Source: Burkholderiales bacterium PBB2 (GTDB taxonomy: Bacteria > Pseudomonadota > Gammaproteobacteria > Burkholderiales > Burkholderiaceae_C). From it: a stretch of 64,000 nt of DNA. The stretch is taken from NCBI GenBank assembly GCA_002255955.1, contig NKIM01000004.1, positions 141,899 through 205,898 of the forward strand, in the 5' to 3' direction. Positions 26,166 to 35,082 of this stretch are shown in pieces. Position 1 is the first letter of the stretch, and each line of letters opens with the position of its first letter. Under the pieces are notes generated by a model. It saw only the letters and a program-made list of their open reading frames with translations, ran no database searches and was not told the origin of the DNA. The position numbers and the translations under genes are program-made.

Positions 26166-27338
26166 ATGCGTGACGCTGGAGGAAGGGCCGCCGCAGCGGC
26201 CCGGCAGCAGGGCACCGTGGTGCCCGTCTGGAGCAGGGCTGCGCACGTGGCCCTGCTTCTGTCTTGCCTGTGGGCGGGGGGCTCGGCACAGGCCCAGATC
26301 AAGATCGGCCAAACGGCAGGTTTCAGCGGACCCGCTGCCACCGGGGTGCAGGAGATCACCGACGGCGCGCGCTTGTATTTCGACGCGATCAATGCCCAGG
26401 GTGGCATCAAGGGGCAGCCGATCGAGCTGATCTCGCTCGATGACAAATACGACCCTCGGCTCAGCGCGAGCAATGCCGAGCGACTGATCGATGAAGGCGT
26501 GGTTGCCTTGTTCCTGAGCCGCGGCACGGCGCAGAGCCAGGCCTTGCTGCCCCTGCTCAGCAAGCATCAGCTCGCCTTGGTGGCACCCTCCAGTGGTGCC
26601 ATGGTGCTGCATCAGCCCATGATTCCGCAGGTCTTCAATGTGCGCGCCACCTTTCAGAAGGAAGCGGCGCGCGCGGTGCAGCACTTGGGCTCCATCGGCG
26701 TCAAACGCGTGACCATCGTCCAGGTCAACGACGCCTTCGGCAATGATGCCGGGGCCGGTGCGATCAAGGGACTGGAGGCTCAGGGCATGAAAGCCTCGGC
26801 CATCCTTCGCTTCGATGGCGCCAAGCCTGAGCTGGGGCCCTTGATGGAACAGGTGGCGAAAGCCGGTGTCGAAGCGGTGCTGTTCATCGGCCCGAGCTAT
26901 GCCGTGGTGCAGGGCGTTACGGCCCTGCGCGCGACCGGCTCCAAAGCCCATGTGGCCACGCTGTCCAACAATGCCTCGGTCGACTTCGTCAAAGCCTTGG
27001 GTGACAACGCCCACGGCGTGATCGTCACCCAAGTCTTCCCCTACGAGCGCTCGACCAACAACCCGATGGTGCGTGAAGCCCTGGGGCTGGCCAAGGCACG
27101 TGGTCGCAACGAACTGAGTCCCGCACAGATTGAAGGGTTCGCCGCGGCCAAGCTCCTGGTGGAGGGGCTCAAGCGCAGCGTCAAGGAAATCAGCCGCACC
27201 AGCCTGCTCAAGGCGCTGGAGGGCGTGCAGCGACTGGATCTCGGAGGCGTCGAGCTGCACTACGGGCCCAAGGACCGCAGCGGCTTGGATTTTGTGGACA
27301 TCTCCATCATCGGCCCCGACGGCAAGTTCTGGCGCTGA
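26166..27338 (+). CDS. Periplasmic ABC transporter binding protein (type I, amino-acid/urea class)
   Basis: 390 residues. Start MRDAGGRA was chosen behind a purine-rich AGGGGGAGAG tract; the long N-region ends in a hydrophobic signal core (ALLLSCLWAGGSAQA) with cleavage near AQA-QI. The mature protein opens KIGQTAGFSGPAA and shows DDKYDPRLSASNAERLID, NDAFGNDAGAG and DISIIGPDGKF, a Leu/Ile/Val-binding-protein fold. It is an orphan with no permease nearby. Distinct from the LivJ-like protein at about 6 kb; ligand unknown. Confidence 0.87.
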   Translation: MRDAGGRAAAAARQQGTVVPVWSRAAHVALLLSCLWAGGSAQAQIKIGQTAGFSGPAATGVQEITDGARLYFDAINAQGGIKGQPIELISLDDKYDPRLSASNAERLIDEGVVALFLSRGTAQSQALLPLLSKHQLALVAPSSGAMVLHQPMIPQVFNVRATFQKEAARAVQHLGSIGVKRVTIVQVNDAFGNDAGAGAIKGLEAQGMKASAILRFDGAKPELGPLMEQVAKAGVEAVLFIGPSYAVVQGVTALRATGSKAHVATLSNNASVDFVKALGDNAHGVIVTQVFPYERSTNNPMVREALGLAKARGRNELSPAQIEGFAAAKLLVEGLKRSVKEISRTSLLKALEGVQRLDLGGVELHYGPKDRSGLDFVDISIIGPDGKFWR

Positions 27339-27459
27339 TCCATCGGCGCCGATCGTTCGGCCCTGCCTTCCCGCCCACGGCTCCGTAGGAGCAAGGCTTG
27401 CTCCCTTCGGAAGGCCTGGCGCGCGCGCGGGCCGGGGCTGGCTTCTATGATGGCAGCTG

Positions 27460-28380
27460 ATGTCTGCTTCCCCCGCTTCTTCGAGCCCGCCTGCGGCGCC
27501 GGCCCGCCTCTGGCCCGGCTTCGCCCTGGCCACCGCTGGCGCCATTGCCTTCTCGGGCAAGGCCATCATCGTCAAGCTGGCCTACCGGCATGGTGTCGAT
27601 GCCATCACCTTGCTGATGCTGCGCATGCTGATGGCCCTGCCCCTGTTTGTGCTGCTGGCCTGGTGGGCCGGGCGGGGCAAGCCGGCGCTGACCCGGCGTG
27701 ACGCCTGGGTGGTGCTGGGTCTGGGCTTCAGCGGCTACTACCTGGCCAGCTTTCTGGATTTCGCCGGCCTGGCCTTCGTCAGCGCCAGTTTCGAGCGCCT
27801 AATCCTCTATCTCAACCCGACCCTGGTCTTGCTGCTGGGGTGGCTGTTTTTCAAGCGCCGCGTCAACGGCCGGCAGCTGCTGGCCCTGGCCATCAGCTAC
27901 AGCGGTGTCTTGCTGGTGTTCGGGCAGGAGCTGTCCTTGCAAGGCCCGCATGTGGGCCTCGGCGCGGCCCTGGTGTTTGGCAGTGCGCTCAGCTATGCCT
28001 GCTATCTGCTGTTCAGCGGCGAAGAAGTGCGGCGCCTGGGTGCGATGCGCCTGACCGGCCTGGCCACCACGGTGGCCTGCCTGCTTTGCATTGCCCAGTT
28101 CCTGCTGTTGCGGCCGCTCAGCGGTCTGGCCCAGCTGGCGCCCGAGGTGTGGTGGCTGTCCTTGCTGAACGCCACGGCTTGCACCTTTGCGCCGGTGTTG
28201 ATGGTGATGCTGGCGATCGAGCGACTGGGCGCCAGCTTGGCGGCCCAGACCGGCATGGTGGGGCCCATGTCCACCATCGTGCTGGGCGCGCTGATTTTGG
28301 ATGAGCCCTTCACGGTCTGGGTGCTGATGGGCACGCTGCTGGTGCTGGGTGGGGTGTGGTTGTTGACGCGTTGGAGGTGA
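27460..28380 (+). CDS. EamA-family (DMT) transporter
   Basis: 306 residues with ten predicted membrane helices in two EamA repeats: the first begins ATAGAIAFSGKAIIVKLAYRHG, the second ALVFGSALSYACYLLFSGEE and closes with MSTIVLGALILDEP. Drug/metabolite exporters of this superfamily move small metabolites, often amino acids; substrate unknown. The SDR gene follows by 4 bp, so the two form an operon. Confidence 0.88.
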   Translation: MSASPASSSPPAAPARLWPGFALATAGAIAFSGKAIIVKLAYRHGVDAITLLMLRMLMALPLFVLLAWWAGRGKPALTRRDAWVVLGLGFSGYYLASFLDFAGLAFVSASFERLILYLNPTLVLLLGWLFFKRRVNGRQLLALAISYSGVLLVFGQELSLQGPHVGLGAALVFGSALSYACYLLFSGEEVRRLGAMRLTGLATTVACLLCIAQFLLLRPLSGLAQLAPEVWWLSLLNATACTFAPVLMVMLAIERLGASLAAQTGMVGPMSTIVLGALILDEPFTVWVLMGTLLVLGGVWLLTRWR

Positions 28381-28384
28381 TGCG

Positions 28385-29173
28385 ATGGATTTGGGACTGT
28401 CGGGCCGCTGGGCCCTGGTGTGTGCGGCCAGCAAGGGCCTGGGTCGGGGCTGTGCCGAGGCCTTGGTGAAAGAGGGCGCGCATGTGGTGATCACCGCGCG
28501 CGGCGCTGAAGCGCTGGAGGCCACGGCCGAGGCCTTGCGGGCGCTCAACCCCGCCGTGCAGGTGCGTGCCGTGGCCGGGGATATCGCCACGCCCGAGGGC
28601 CGCGCGGCGGCCTTGGCCGCCTGCCCGCAGGTTGATGTGCTGGTCAACAACGCCGGCGGCCCGCCGCCCGGTGATTTCCGCGACTGGGACCGCGCCGCCT
28701 GGCTGGCCGCCATCGACGCCAATATGCTGACCCCGATCGAGCTGATCAAGGCCACGGTGGACGGCATGGCAGCGCGTGGCTTCGGTCGCGTGGTCAACAT
28801 CACTTCGGGCGCGGTCAAGGCGCCCATCGATGTGCTGGGCCTTTCCAACGGCGCGCGTTCGGGCCTGACCGGTTTTGTCGCCGGCCTGGCGCGCCAGCCG
28901 CAGCTGGCCGGTCGCAATGTCACCCTCAACAACCTGCTGCCCGGCGCTTTTGACACCGAGCGCCTGCACAAGACCCTGGTGGCCGGTGCCTGCAAGAACG
29001 GCCTGGCGACCGAGGAGTTCGCGCAGCGCCGCATGCAAGGGATTCCGGCCCAGCGCTTCGGCACGGCTGCCGAGTTTGGCGCCATCTGCGCCATGCTGTG
29101 CAGCGCCCAGGCCGGCTACCTGACGGGGCAGAACATCCTGCTCGATGGCGGGGCCTACGCCGGCGTGTTTTGA
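28385..29173 (+). CDS. SDR-family protein with substituted catalytic Tyr and Lys
   Basis: 262 residues with a normal Rossmann start (AASKGLGRGCA, about 14-24), NNAGG at 88-92, and the catalytic Ser141 in NITSG. The expected Tyr-x3-Lys is replaced: the Tyr position is Ser154 and the Lys position is Arg158 (LSNGARSG). The rest of the fold is intact, including the C-terminal GQNILLDGGAYAG. A group of SDR proteins with this SNGAR-type site is seen in Burkholderiales annotations as SDR or 3-oxoacyl-ACP reductase-like; whether it catalyses the usual reaction is doubtful. Operon with the upstream EamA transporter. Confidence 0.85.
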   Translation: MDLGLSGRWALVCAASKGLGRGCAEALVKEGAHVVITARGAEALEATAEALRALNPAVQVRAVAGDIATPEGRAAALAACPQVDVLVNNAGGPPPGDFRDWDRAAWLAAIDANMLTPIELIKATVDGMAARGFGRVVNITSGAVKAPIDVLGLSNGARSGLTGFVAGLARQPQLAGRNVTLNNLLPGAFDTERLHKTLVAGACKNGLATEEFAQRRMQGIPAQRFGTAAEFGAICAMLCSAQAGYLTGQNILLDGGAYAGVF

Positions 29174-29305
29174 GTGGGCCAGCCGGGGCAGCGCTCGGTC
29201 GCAATTTGTTACCGATCTGTGCCCTTTTGGGGGATGGGTGAGCGGGCTGCACTTGGGCACAATGCCCGGCTTCGTGTGGCTATGCCTGAATGGGAGTGCA
29301 TCTTG

Positions 29306-30625
29306 ATGATGAAGCAGAAGGTCTTCGTGCAGACCGGCGTGGTGGCTGCGGCCGTGATGATGCTGGCGGGCGGCGCCCGCGCCGAGGAGCAAGGCTCCAA
29401 TGTCGAGAAATGCTCGAAGAAGCTGGGCGTGATCGCCGTGGCCGAGCCGCAGACCGGCTGGCACCACCTGTCGCGCTACGGCCTGGGCTCGCCCGAGGCC
29501 TTGCTGCGCATGATGATCCAGCAGTCGGGCTGTTTCGATGTGGTCGAGCGCGGCGTGGCCATGCAGAACCTGCAGCAGGAGCGCGCCCTGGGCCAGAGCG
29601 GTGATCTGCGCCAGGAATCCAATGTCGGCAAGGGCCAGATGCAGGCCGCCGACTTTGTGATGACGCCCAATGTGCAGGTGGCGGCCTCCGACACCGGCGG
29701 CATCGGCGGTGCGCTGATGGGCCGCCTGGGCGTGCTCGGCGCGATTGCCGGTGGCCTCAAGTTCAAGGAAGCGTCCACCAGCCTCCTGATCGCCGATGTG
29801 CGCTCCAGCATCCAGGTGGCCGCCGCCGAAGGCAAGGCCACCAAGACCGACTTCGGCATCGGCGGCTGGGCCTACGGCAACGGCATGCTGGGTGCCCTGG
29901 GTGGCTACACCAAGACGCCGGAAGGCAAGATGGTGGCCGCCAGCCTGCTGGACAACTACAACAAGATCGTCCAGACCATCCGCGACCAGCCTCAGCTTAT
30001 CCGCAGCAACAGCGCCTCGGGCGATGCCAACGCCGCTGCCTCGCAAAAGGCCGAGGCGCCGCAAAAGCCCGGCCAGACCCTGTGCCCCAAGATCGCCAAT
30101 GTGAAGGCCTATGCCACGGCTTCGCGCGAAGGCAAGGTCGTGGCCACCCTCACCAAGAACGACGAGCTGATCGCCTCGGGCGAGCTCAGCAACGGCTTTG
30201 TCTTTGTAGACGCCGCCAACTTCAGCGGCTGGGTGCAGCGCACCCTGGTCGGCGCTTGCGGCATGGTGTCGAGCGCGCCTCAGGCCCAGCCCCTGCCGGT
30301 CACGCAATCGGTGGCCGGCGGCATCTTCGGCAACTTCTCCGGCAGCTTCAGCGGCTACGAACAGGGCAGCTTCACCGTCAGCATCCTGCCGGGCCTCAAT
30401 GGCAGCGGCACGGTCACCGGCAGTGGTGTCTCCAACCAGAGCGGCGCCTTCAGCGTCAGCGGTGCGGTGCTGCCCAATGGCCGCCTGACCATGGTGGCCT
30501 CCGGCTCGGCCGGCTCGGCCCATTACCAGGGCGGCGTAGACCCGGTCAACGGCACGGTCAGCGGCACCTGGAGCTACGGCGGCGGCATGAAGGGCGGCGG
30601 CAGCTTCAGCGGCCAGCGCAGCTGA
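29306..30625 (+). CDS. Secreted CsgG-like protein with SH3-like and Gly/Ser-rich C-terminal region
   Basis: 439 residues. Signal peptide 1-27 (cleavage near ARA-EE) without a lipobox cysteine. Residues about 35-240 resemble the CsgG/HfaB family: KKLGVIAVAEPQTGWHH, IQQSGCFDVVERGVAMQNLQQE, and a Gly-rich hydrophobic region. After an Ala/Lys linker an SH3-like segment follows (about 260-320: YATASREGKVVATLTKNDELI ... FSGWVQRTLVGACG). The C-terminal 100 residues are Gly/Ser/Thr-rich with recurring GSFSG-type units. CsgG proteins form outer-membrane secretion pores as lipoproteins; lacking a lipobox, this one may be periplasmic. Function unknown. Confidence 0.7.
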   Translation: MMKQKVFVQTGVVAAAVMMLAGGARAEEQGSNVEKCSKKLGVIAVAEPQTGWHHLSRYGLGSPEALLRMMIQQSGCFDVVERGVAMQNLQQERALGQSGDLRQESNVGKGQMQAADFVMTPNVQVAASDTGGIGGALMGRLGVLGAIAGGLKFKEASTSLLIADVRSSIQVAAAEGKATKTDFGIGGWAYGNGMLGALGGYTKTPEGKMVAASLLDNYNKIVQTIRDQPQLIRSNSASGDANAAASQKAEAPQKPGQTLCPKIANVKAYATASREGKVVATLTKNDELIASGELSNGFVFVDAANFSGWVQRTLVGACGMVSSAPQAQPLPVTQSVAGGIFGNFSGSFSGYEQGSFTVSILPGLNGSGTVTGSGVSNQSGAFSVSGAVLPNGRLTMVASGSAGSAHYQGGVDPVNGTVSGTWSYGGGMKGGGSFSGQRS

Positions 30626-30670
30626 GGGCGCAAATGAGGGCGCAGCTGAGTTGAGCTCAGCCCCGCGGCC

Positions 30671-31588
30671 TCAGGCCTTTTTCGACGAGACCCTCGACGA
30701 GACCCAGATCCCGGCCGCAATCAGGCCCAGGGCCGCGCCGTGGTACCACTGCGGCCATTCGCCCAGCAGGGCCGCGGACATCAGGCCGGCAAACACCGGC
30801 GTGAGGTTGCCGAAGAAAGCCGCCACCGCCGGCCCGGCCTGGGCCACGCCCAGGCCCCAGCAGCGGTAGGCGATCAGCGAAGGCCCTACCGCCACGTAGA
30901 TGAGGGTCAGGGCAAGACCTGGCCCCCAGGTGATGGGCGCAGGGCTGCCCAGCGCCTGCTCGGCGCCGGCCATGCCGCCGGCAAAGACGAGGCCGAAGAG
31001 CAGCTGAGCCATCAGGGTCTCAGCCCAATCCCAGTGGGGGCGCTGTTCCCCGCGCATCGAGGCCGGTGGTCGTGCCAGCAGCCAGCTGTACAAGGCCCAG
31101 GAGAGGATGGCCAGCAGCATCAGCAGATCGCCGCTGACGAAGTGCACCTGGGCCAGGCTGGCCAGTTGCCCGCGCGCGATCACCAGGGCCACGCCGGCCA
31201 GCGAGAGCAGGGCGCCCAGTAGCTGGCGCCGCTGCGGCCGCACGCCGAACAACAGGGCGCCGATGGCCAGCATCCAGACCGGCAGGCTGGCGGCGATCAG
31301 GGTGACGTTGAGCGCGCTGGAGCTGCGCAAGGCCTGGTACTGCAGGGCGTTGTAGCAACCCATGCCCAGAAAACCGGTCAAGGCCAGATAGGCCCAGCGC
31401 TGGCGCAGCAATTCGGTCTGCTTCAGCAAGCGCCAGGACAGTGGCAGCAAGAGCAGGGCCGCCAAGGCCCAGCGCAGGCCGTTGAGGGCCAGGGGGCTGA
31501 TGCTGCCGACCATCAATCGCCCGACCACGGCATTGCCCGCCCACATCAGGGGCGGCAGGGTCAGCAACAGGGCCAGGCGCGGGTTCAA
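30671..31588 (-). CDS. EamA-family (DMT) transporter, second copy
   Basis: 305 residues, ten hydrophobic helices in two repeats (opening LTLPPLMWAGNAVVGRLMVG, second repeat from VHFVSGDLLMLLAILSW, ending near FFGNLTPVFAGLMSAALLGEWP). Start is a TTG that overlaps the stop of the upstream small membrane gene (TTGA), supporting translational coupling. The substrate is unknown. Sequence differs clearly from the EamA protein 3 kb away. Confidence 0.85.
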   Translation of the reverse strand: MNPRLALLLTLPPLMWAGNAVVGRLMVGSISPLALNGLRWALAALLLLPLSWRLLKQTELLRQRWAYLALTGFLGMGCYNALQYQALRSSSALNVTLIAASLPVWMLAIGALLFGVRPQRRQLLGALLSLAGVALVIARGQLASLAQVHFVSGDLLMLLAILSWALYSWLLARPPASMRGEQRPHWDWAETLMAQLLFGLVFAGGMAGAEQALGSPAPITWGPGLALTLIYVAVGPSLIAYRCWGLGVAQAGPAVAAFFGNLTPVFAGLMSAALLGEWPQWYHGAALGLIAAGIWVSSRVSSKKA

Positions 31589-31869
31589 AAGCCGATGTCC
31601 GGGCGCTTGTCGGCGTGGTGCTTGTTCTTGCGGCTGCTGCGCAGACGCCAGCGCAGCAGCAGACCCAGGGCCACCGCCAGGGCGGTCATCAGCGGCAGAG
31701 CCGCGCTGGCTTGCTGCGCTCGCGCCGAGCCCAGGCTGGGGACGGTGCCCATCAGCCAGCCGAACACACCGCCGATGAGGGCGAGCGACAGCAAGGCCAG
31801 AGCACCGGCCACAGCCAAGCCCCAGGCAAGGCGGCGGTAGCGGGCGGAGCCCGTGAGATTCATGTCCAT
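31585..31869 (-). CDS. Small two-helix membrane protein, function unknown
   Basis: 94 residues starting MDMNLTGSARYRR, with two hydrophobic helices (about 15-38 and 58-75) and a basic tail (RRWR-type, RLRSSRKNKHH). Start ATG at 31869 or 31863 (two in-frame); an earlier in-frame ATG overlaps the kinase upstream. It sits 13 bp after the histidine kinase and overlaps the transporter, so it is the middle of a three-gene unit. No family recognised. Confidence 0.6.
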   Translation of the reverse strand: MDMNLTGSARYRRLAWGLAVAGALALLSLALIGGVFGWLMGTVPSLGSARAQQASAALPLMTALAVALGLLLRWRLRSSRKNKHHADKRPDIGF

Positions 31870-31882
31870 GGTCAGCTGAGGT

Positions 31883-33427
31883 TCAAGGTTCTGTGTTGGA
31901 CGGGCTCGCGGGCCGATCTGTCGCCGAGCCATCCAGGGCCACTTCGAAACTGAAGCAGGAGCCCGTGCCTGGCTGGCTTTCCACCTGCACCTGGCCGCCC
32001 ATCAGGCTGACCAGGCGCTGCACGATGGTCAGGCCCAAGCCGGTGCCACCGTAGCGCCGGGTGATGCTGCCATCGGCTTGGCTGAAGGGCTCGAAGATCT
32101 GCTGGATCTGGTCGCGCGTCATGCCGATGCCGGTGTCGTGCACGCTGAAGCGCAGGCGCAGTGGTGGCGGGCCTTCGGTCGGCGCGCTGCCGGCTTCTCC
32201 AGGCTCGGGCTCGATGCGTTCCACCTCGACCCGCACCTCGCCTTTTTCGGTGAACTTGAGCGCATTGCCGACCAGATTGACCAGCACCTGGCGCAGGCGC
32301 AGGGCGTCGCCGGTGGCATGCTGGGGCACGCCGGGCTGGACGCGGGCGTGCAGGTGCAAGCCCTTCTCGTGCGCTTGCAGCAGCAGCGGGTGCAGGGCCT
32401 CGCGCAGGCAATCGTGCAGGGAGAAATGCGCCTGCTCGATGACCACGCGGCCCGATTCGATCTTGGCCACGTCCAGCAAGTCATTGATGATGACCATCAA
32501 GCCCTTGGCTGAGCTGTGGGCCAGCTCGATGAATTTGCGCTGCTTGTCGCTGAGCTCGGTCTGCAACACCAGCTCGGTCAGGCCCAGCACCCCGTTCATC
32601 GGTGTGCGGATCTCGTGGCTCATATTGGCCAGAAAACTGCTCTTGGCCTGGCTGGCCGCTTCGGCCGCTTCGCGGGCGGCTTCGAGCGCGGCCTGGCTGG
32701 CCTTGAGGTCGGCGATGTCGCGGGCATTGAGCAAAAGCACCTGCTCGCCGGTCACCGGGTCGCGCATGGGTCGGGCATTGACGCCATGCCAGCAGCGGCC
32801 GCCGTCGGTCAGCAGCTCCAGATCGGCCTTGAAGCTGTGGCCGGCGCGCACCTGGTTGAAGACCTTGATGGCATCGCCGCTGTCGGCAAACAGGGCTTCG
32901 AAATCACTGATGCGCCCGCGGCCGGTGGCGTTGGTGCCAGCCACAGCCGGGCGTTTGCCAAAAGCCAGGGCGGCGGCCGGATTGCGCATCAGGGTGCTGC
33001 CGTCCTGCAGGCTGAACACCGCGATGCGCACGGTCGTGTGCTGCAGGGCCTCTACGCCGCGCAGCATGGCCTTGTCGCTGCTGTTGGCCAGGGAATCGGC
33101 CGCAAACAGCATGACCTGGCGGCGGTCGGGGGTGAGGATGCCGCGTGAGACCAACATCACGGTGGCGGGCTGGCCCTTGGGGTAGAGCGTCCATTGTTCG
33201 CGCACGATCTTGCCCTGTGCATGGTCGGCGGCGGTGACGGCCAGGCGCTCGCGCACGGCCTCGCTGGTGTCAGAGAAGTCGCGCGAGAGGAACTCCTCGG
33301 CGCTGCTGGCGCGCCAGAAGCTCAAGGCGGCGGCATTGGCCCAGAGATTGCGCTGGCGTGCGGGGTCGAACACCCACATCGGCACGTCAAGCCAGTCGTA
33401 ATGGGTCAGACAGGAAAAATCGAGCAT
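31883..33427 (-). CDS. Soluble PAS-type sensor histidine kinase
   Basis: 514 residues, no membrane helices. Two PAS-like regions (about 10-110 and 125-245, the second ending LLLNARDIADLKASQAALEAA) and a coiled coil lead to HisKA with His271 ([15 protein letters not shown]) and a HATPase domain with NLVGNALKF, DTGIGMTRDQ and GGTGLGLTIVQ. There is no receiver domain although the H-box type is usual in hybrid kinases, so a separate receiver must accept the phosphate, perhaps the lone receiver at about 62 kb (speculative). First gene of a kinase-small protein-transporter run. Confidence 0.88.
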   Translation of the reverse strand: MLDFSCLTHYDWLDVPMWVFDPARQRNLWANAAALSFWRASSAEEFLSRDFSDTSEAVRERLAVTAADHAQGKIVREQWTLYPKGQPATVMLVSRGILTPDRRQVMLFAADSLANSSDKAMLRGVEALQHTTVRIAVFSLQDGSTLMRNPAAALAFGKRPAVAGTNATGRGRISDFEALFADSGDAIKVFNQVRAGHSFKADLELLTDGGRCWHGVNARPMRDPVTGEQVLLLNARDIADLKASQAALEAAREAAEAASQAKSSFLANMSHEIRTPMNGVLGLTELVLQTELSDKQRKFIELAHSSAKGLMVIINDLLDVAKIESGRVVIEQAHFSLHDCLREALHPLLLQAHEKGLHLHARVQPGVPQHATGDALRLRQVLVNLVGNALKFTEKGEVRVEVERIEPEPGEAGSAPTEGPPPLRLRFSVHDTGIGMTRDQIQQIFEPFSQADGSITRRYGGTGLGLTIVQRLVSLMGGQVQVESQPGTGSCFSFEVALDGSATDRPASPSNTEP

Positions 33428-33622
33428 GGAGGGTCAGGGAGGGCCGGATGCCGGGTTCGCAGCCCTGAATCGTCCAGCGGCGTTCCGGGTTTCCGGGGCC
33501 GGCTTTAGGCTGCGTGTGGCGCTGCGCATTGTCGCCTGGGTGACGCAGGTCGTCGCCGCTTGCCGCCCCGCTGTTGCGCAAAAAGTTGTTCGCCCGCCGA
33601 CCGGCCACGCGCGGCCGAAGGT

Positions 33623-34453
33623 TCAGTCCTCGACGGCCGCGCGGTAGGCATGCCAGCTGGCATGGCCCAGCACCGGCCCCACCACCAGCAGCCCGGCAAA
33701 ACCGGGCAGCAGGGCCAGCACCACCAGCACCGTGATCAGGGCGCCCCAGAAGAGCATCACACCGGTTTGTGTCAGCACCAGGCGCAAGCTGGTCAGGCCG
33801 GCGGTGACGGCATCGGTCGGGCGGTCCAGCAGCATGGGGATGGAGATCACGCTGACGGCGTAGATGAGGCCGGCGAAGAAGGCACCGACACCGAGGTAGG
33901 CGACGATGAAGCCCAGGTTTTCGGGGTTGAGCAGCTTGACCAGGGAACCGCTGAGATCGGGCATGCCGTCAAAGCTGACGGCAAACACCACCAGGGCCGC
34001 CCGGCCCCAGATCATCTCCAGGATCAGCAGCACGGTGCCGAAGATGGCGATTTGCGACATGCGCTTGCGCCAGGCGGTGAGGCAGTCCAGCAGGCGGGGT
34101 TGGTAGCCCTGCTGCAGGCGCCGGCTGACCTGGTAAAGCCCCAGGCACAGAAACGGCCCCATCAGCAGAAAGCCGGCCGACAAGGCCAGGGTGTAGATGG
34201 GTGCGTGCTCGTAGACGCCCAGCAAGCACCAGCCCATCAGCATGAAACAGGCGCCGAAGAACAGGCCGATCAGGGGCGCGCGCCGGAAGTCAGCCCAGCC
34301 GGCCGCCAGCCAACGGAGGGGATCGGCAAAGCCCAGCGGGCGCAGCTGGATGGCAAAGGCGCTGTCGGCCGGGATCTCGTCGGCTGGGGGAGGTGGCGCA
34401 GCCGGCAGTTCAGTCGGAGGGGTGGAGCTGGAGGGCAGTTCGGCAGGCGTCAT
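33623..34453 (-). CDS. DUF2189 multi-pass membrane protein
   Basis: 276 residues. A Pro-rich N-terminal 30 residues, then ADPLRWLAAGWADFRRAPL and about six membrane helices (GLFFGACFMLMGWCLLG, GFLLMGPFLCLGLYQVSRR and others), the typical DUF2189 pattern found widely in alpha- and betaproteobacteria. Function is not known. Monocistronic by spacing (119 bp from lspA). Confidence 0.8.
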   Translation of the reverse strand: MTPAELPSSSTPPTELPAAPPPPADEIPADSAFAIQLRPLGFADPLRWLAAGWADFRRAPLIGLFFGACFMLMGWCLLGVYEHAPIYTLALSAGFLLMGPFLCLGLYQVSRRLQQGYQPRLLDCLTAWRKRMSQIAIFGTVLLILEMIWGRAALVVFAVSFDGMPDLSGSLVKLLNPENLGFIVAYLGVGAFFAGLIYAVSVISIPMLLDRPTDAVTAGLTSLRLVLTQTGVMLFWGALITVLVVLALLPGFAGLLVVGPVLGHASWHAYRAAVED

Positions 34454-34572
34454 GGCCGCAGCTTAGGCGCCCGCCTCGCTGGCGCACCAGCGGGCTTTCC
34501 AGCAGAAGCCGCCTTCACCGCGTCATCGCCCCCTGCCTGCTGCTTTTGTTCAGCGGCAGGCAAGCGATGGAC

Positions 34573-35079
34573 TCAGCCCTTGCGCACGCGGCGGATTTCG
34601 TCCCAGATCAGCAGCACCGCGCCCACGGTGATGGCGCTGTCGGCGACATTGAAGGACGGGAAGGCTCGGCCGCTCCAGTGCACCTGGATGAAATCGACCA
34701 CATAGCCGTGCAGCAGGCGGTCGATCACGTTGCCGATGGCGCCGCCCAGGATCAGGCTCAGCGCGGTGGCAAACAGGGTTTGCTGGCCGTGGCGCTTGAG
34801 CATGACCAGAATGAAGACCGTCGCCACGGCACCCAGGCCGACGAAGAACCAGCGCTGCCAGCCCGCCGCATTGGCCAGGAAGCTGAAGGCGGCGCCGGTG
34901 TTGTGGACCCGCACGACGTTGAAAAAGCTGGTGACATAGCGGCTGTCGCCGAGCTGGAAATTGCCCAGGATCAGCACCTTGGTGAACTGGTCCAGCAGGA
35001 TGATGACCAGGGCGATGCCCAGCCACAGGCCCAGCTTGTTGCCGCCGCCCATGCCGCTCTTCTTGTTGCTGCTCGCCAT
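34573..35079 (-). CDS. lspA: Lipoprotein signal peptidase
   Basis: 168-residue inner-membrane aspartic protease that cleaves prolipoprotein signal peptides after lipidation. Catalytic [13 protein letters not shown] visible as Asp120 (GNVIDRL) and Asp147 (FNVADSAIT), with four membrane helices. It starts 3 bp after ileS, the standard ileS-lspA order, following ribF upstream. Basic Gly-rich N-terminus of about 15 residues precedes the first helix. Confidence 0.97.
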   Translation of the reverse strand: MASSNKKSGMGGGNKLGLWLGIALVIILLDQFTKVLILGNFQLGDSRYVTSFFNVVRVHNTGAAFSFLANAAGWQRWFFVGLGAVATVFILVMLKRHGQQTLFATALSLILGGAIGNVIDRLLHGYVVDFIQVHWSGRAFPSFNVADSAITVGAVLLIWDEIRRVRKG

Positions 35080-35082
35080 CGT

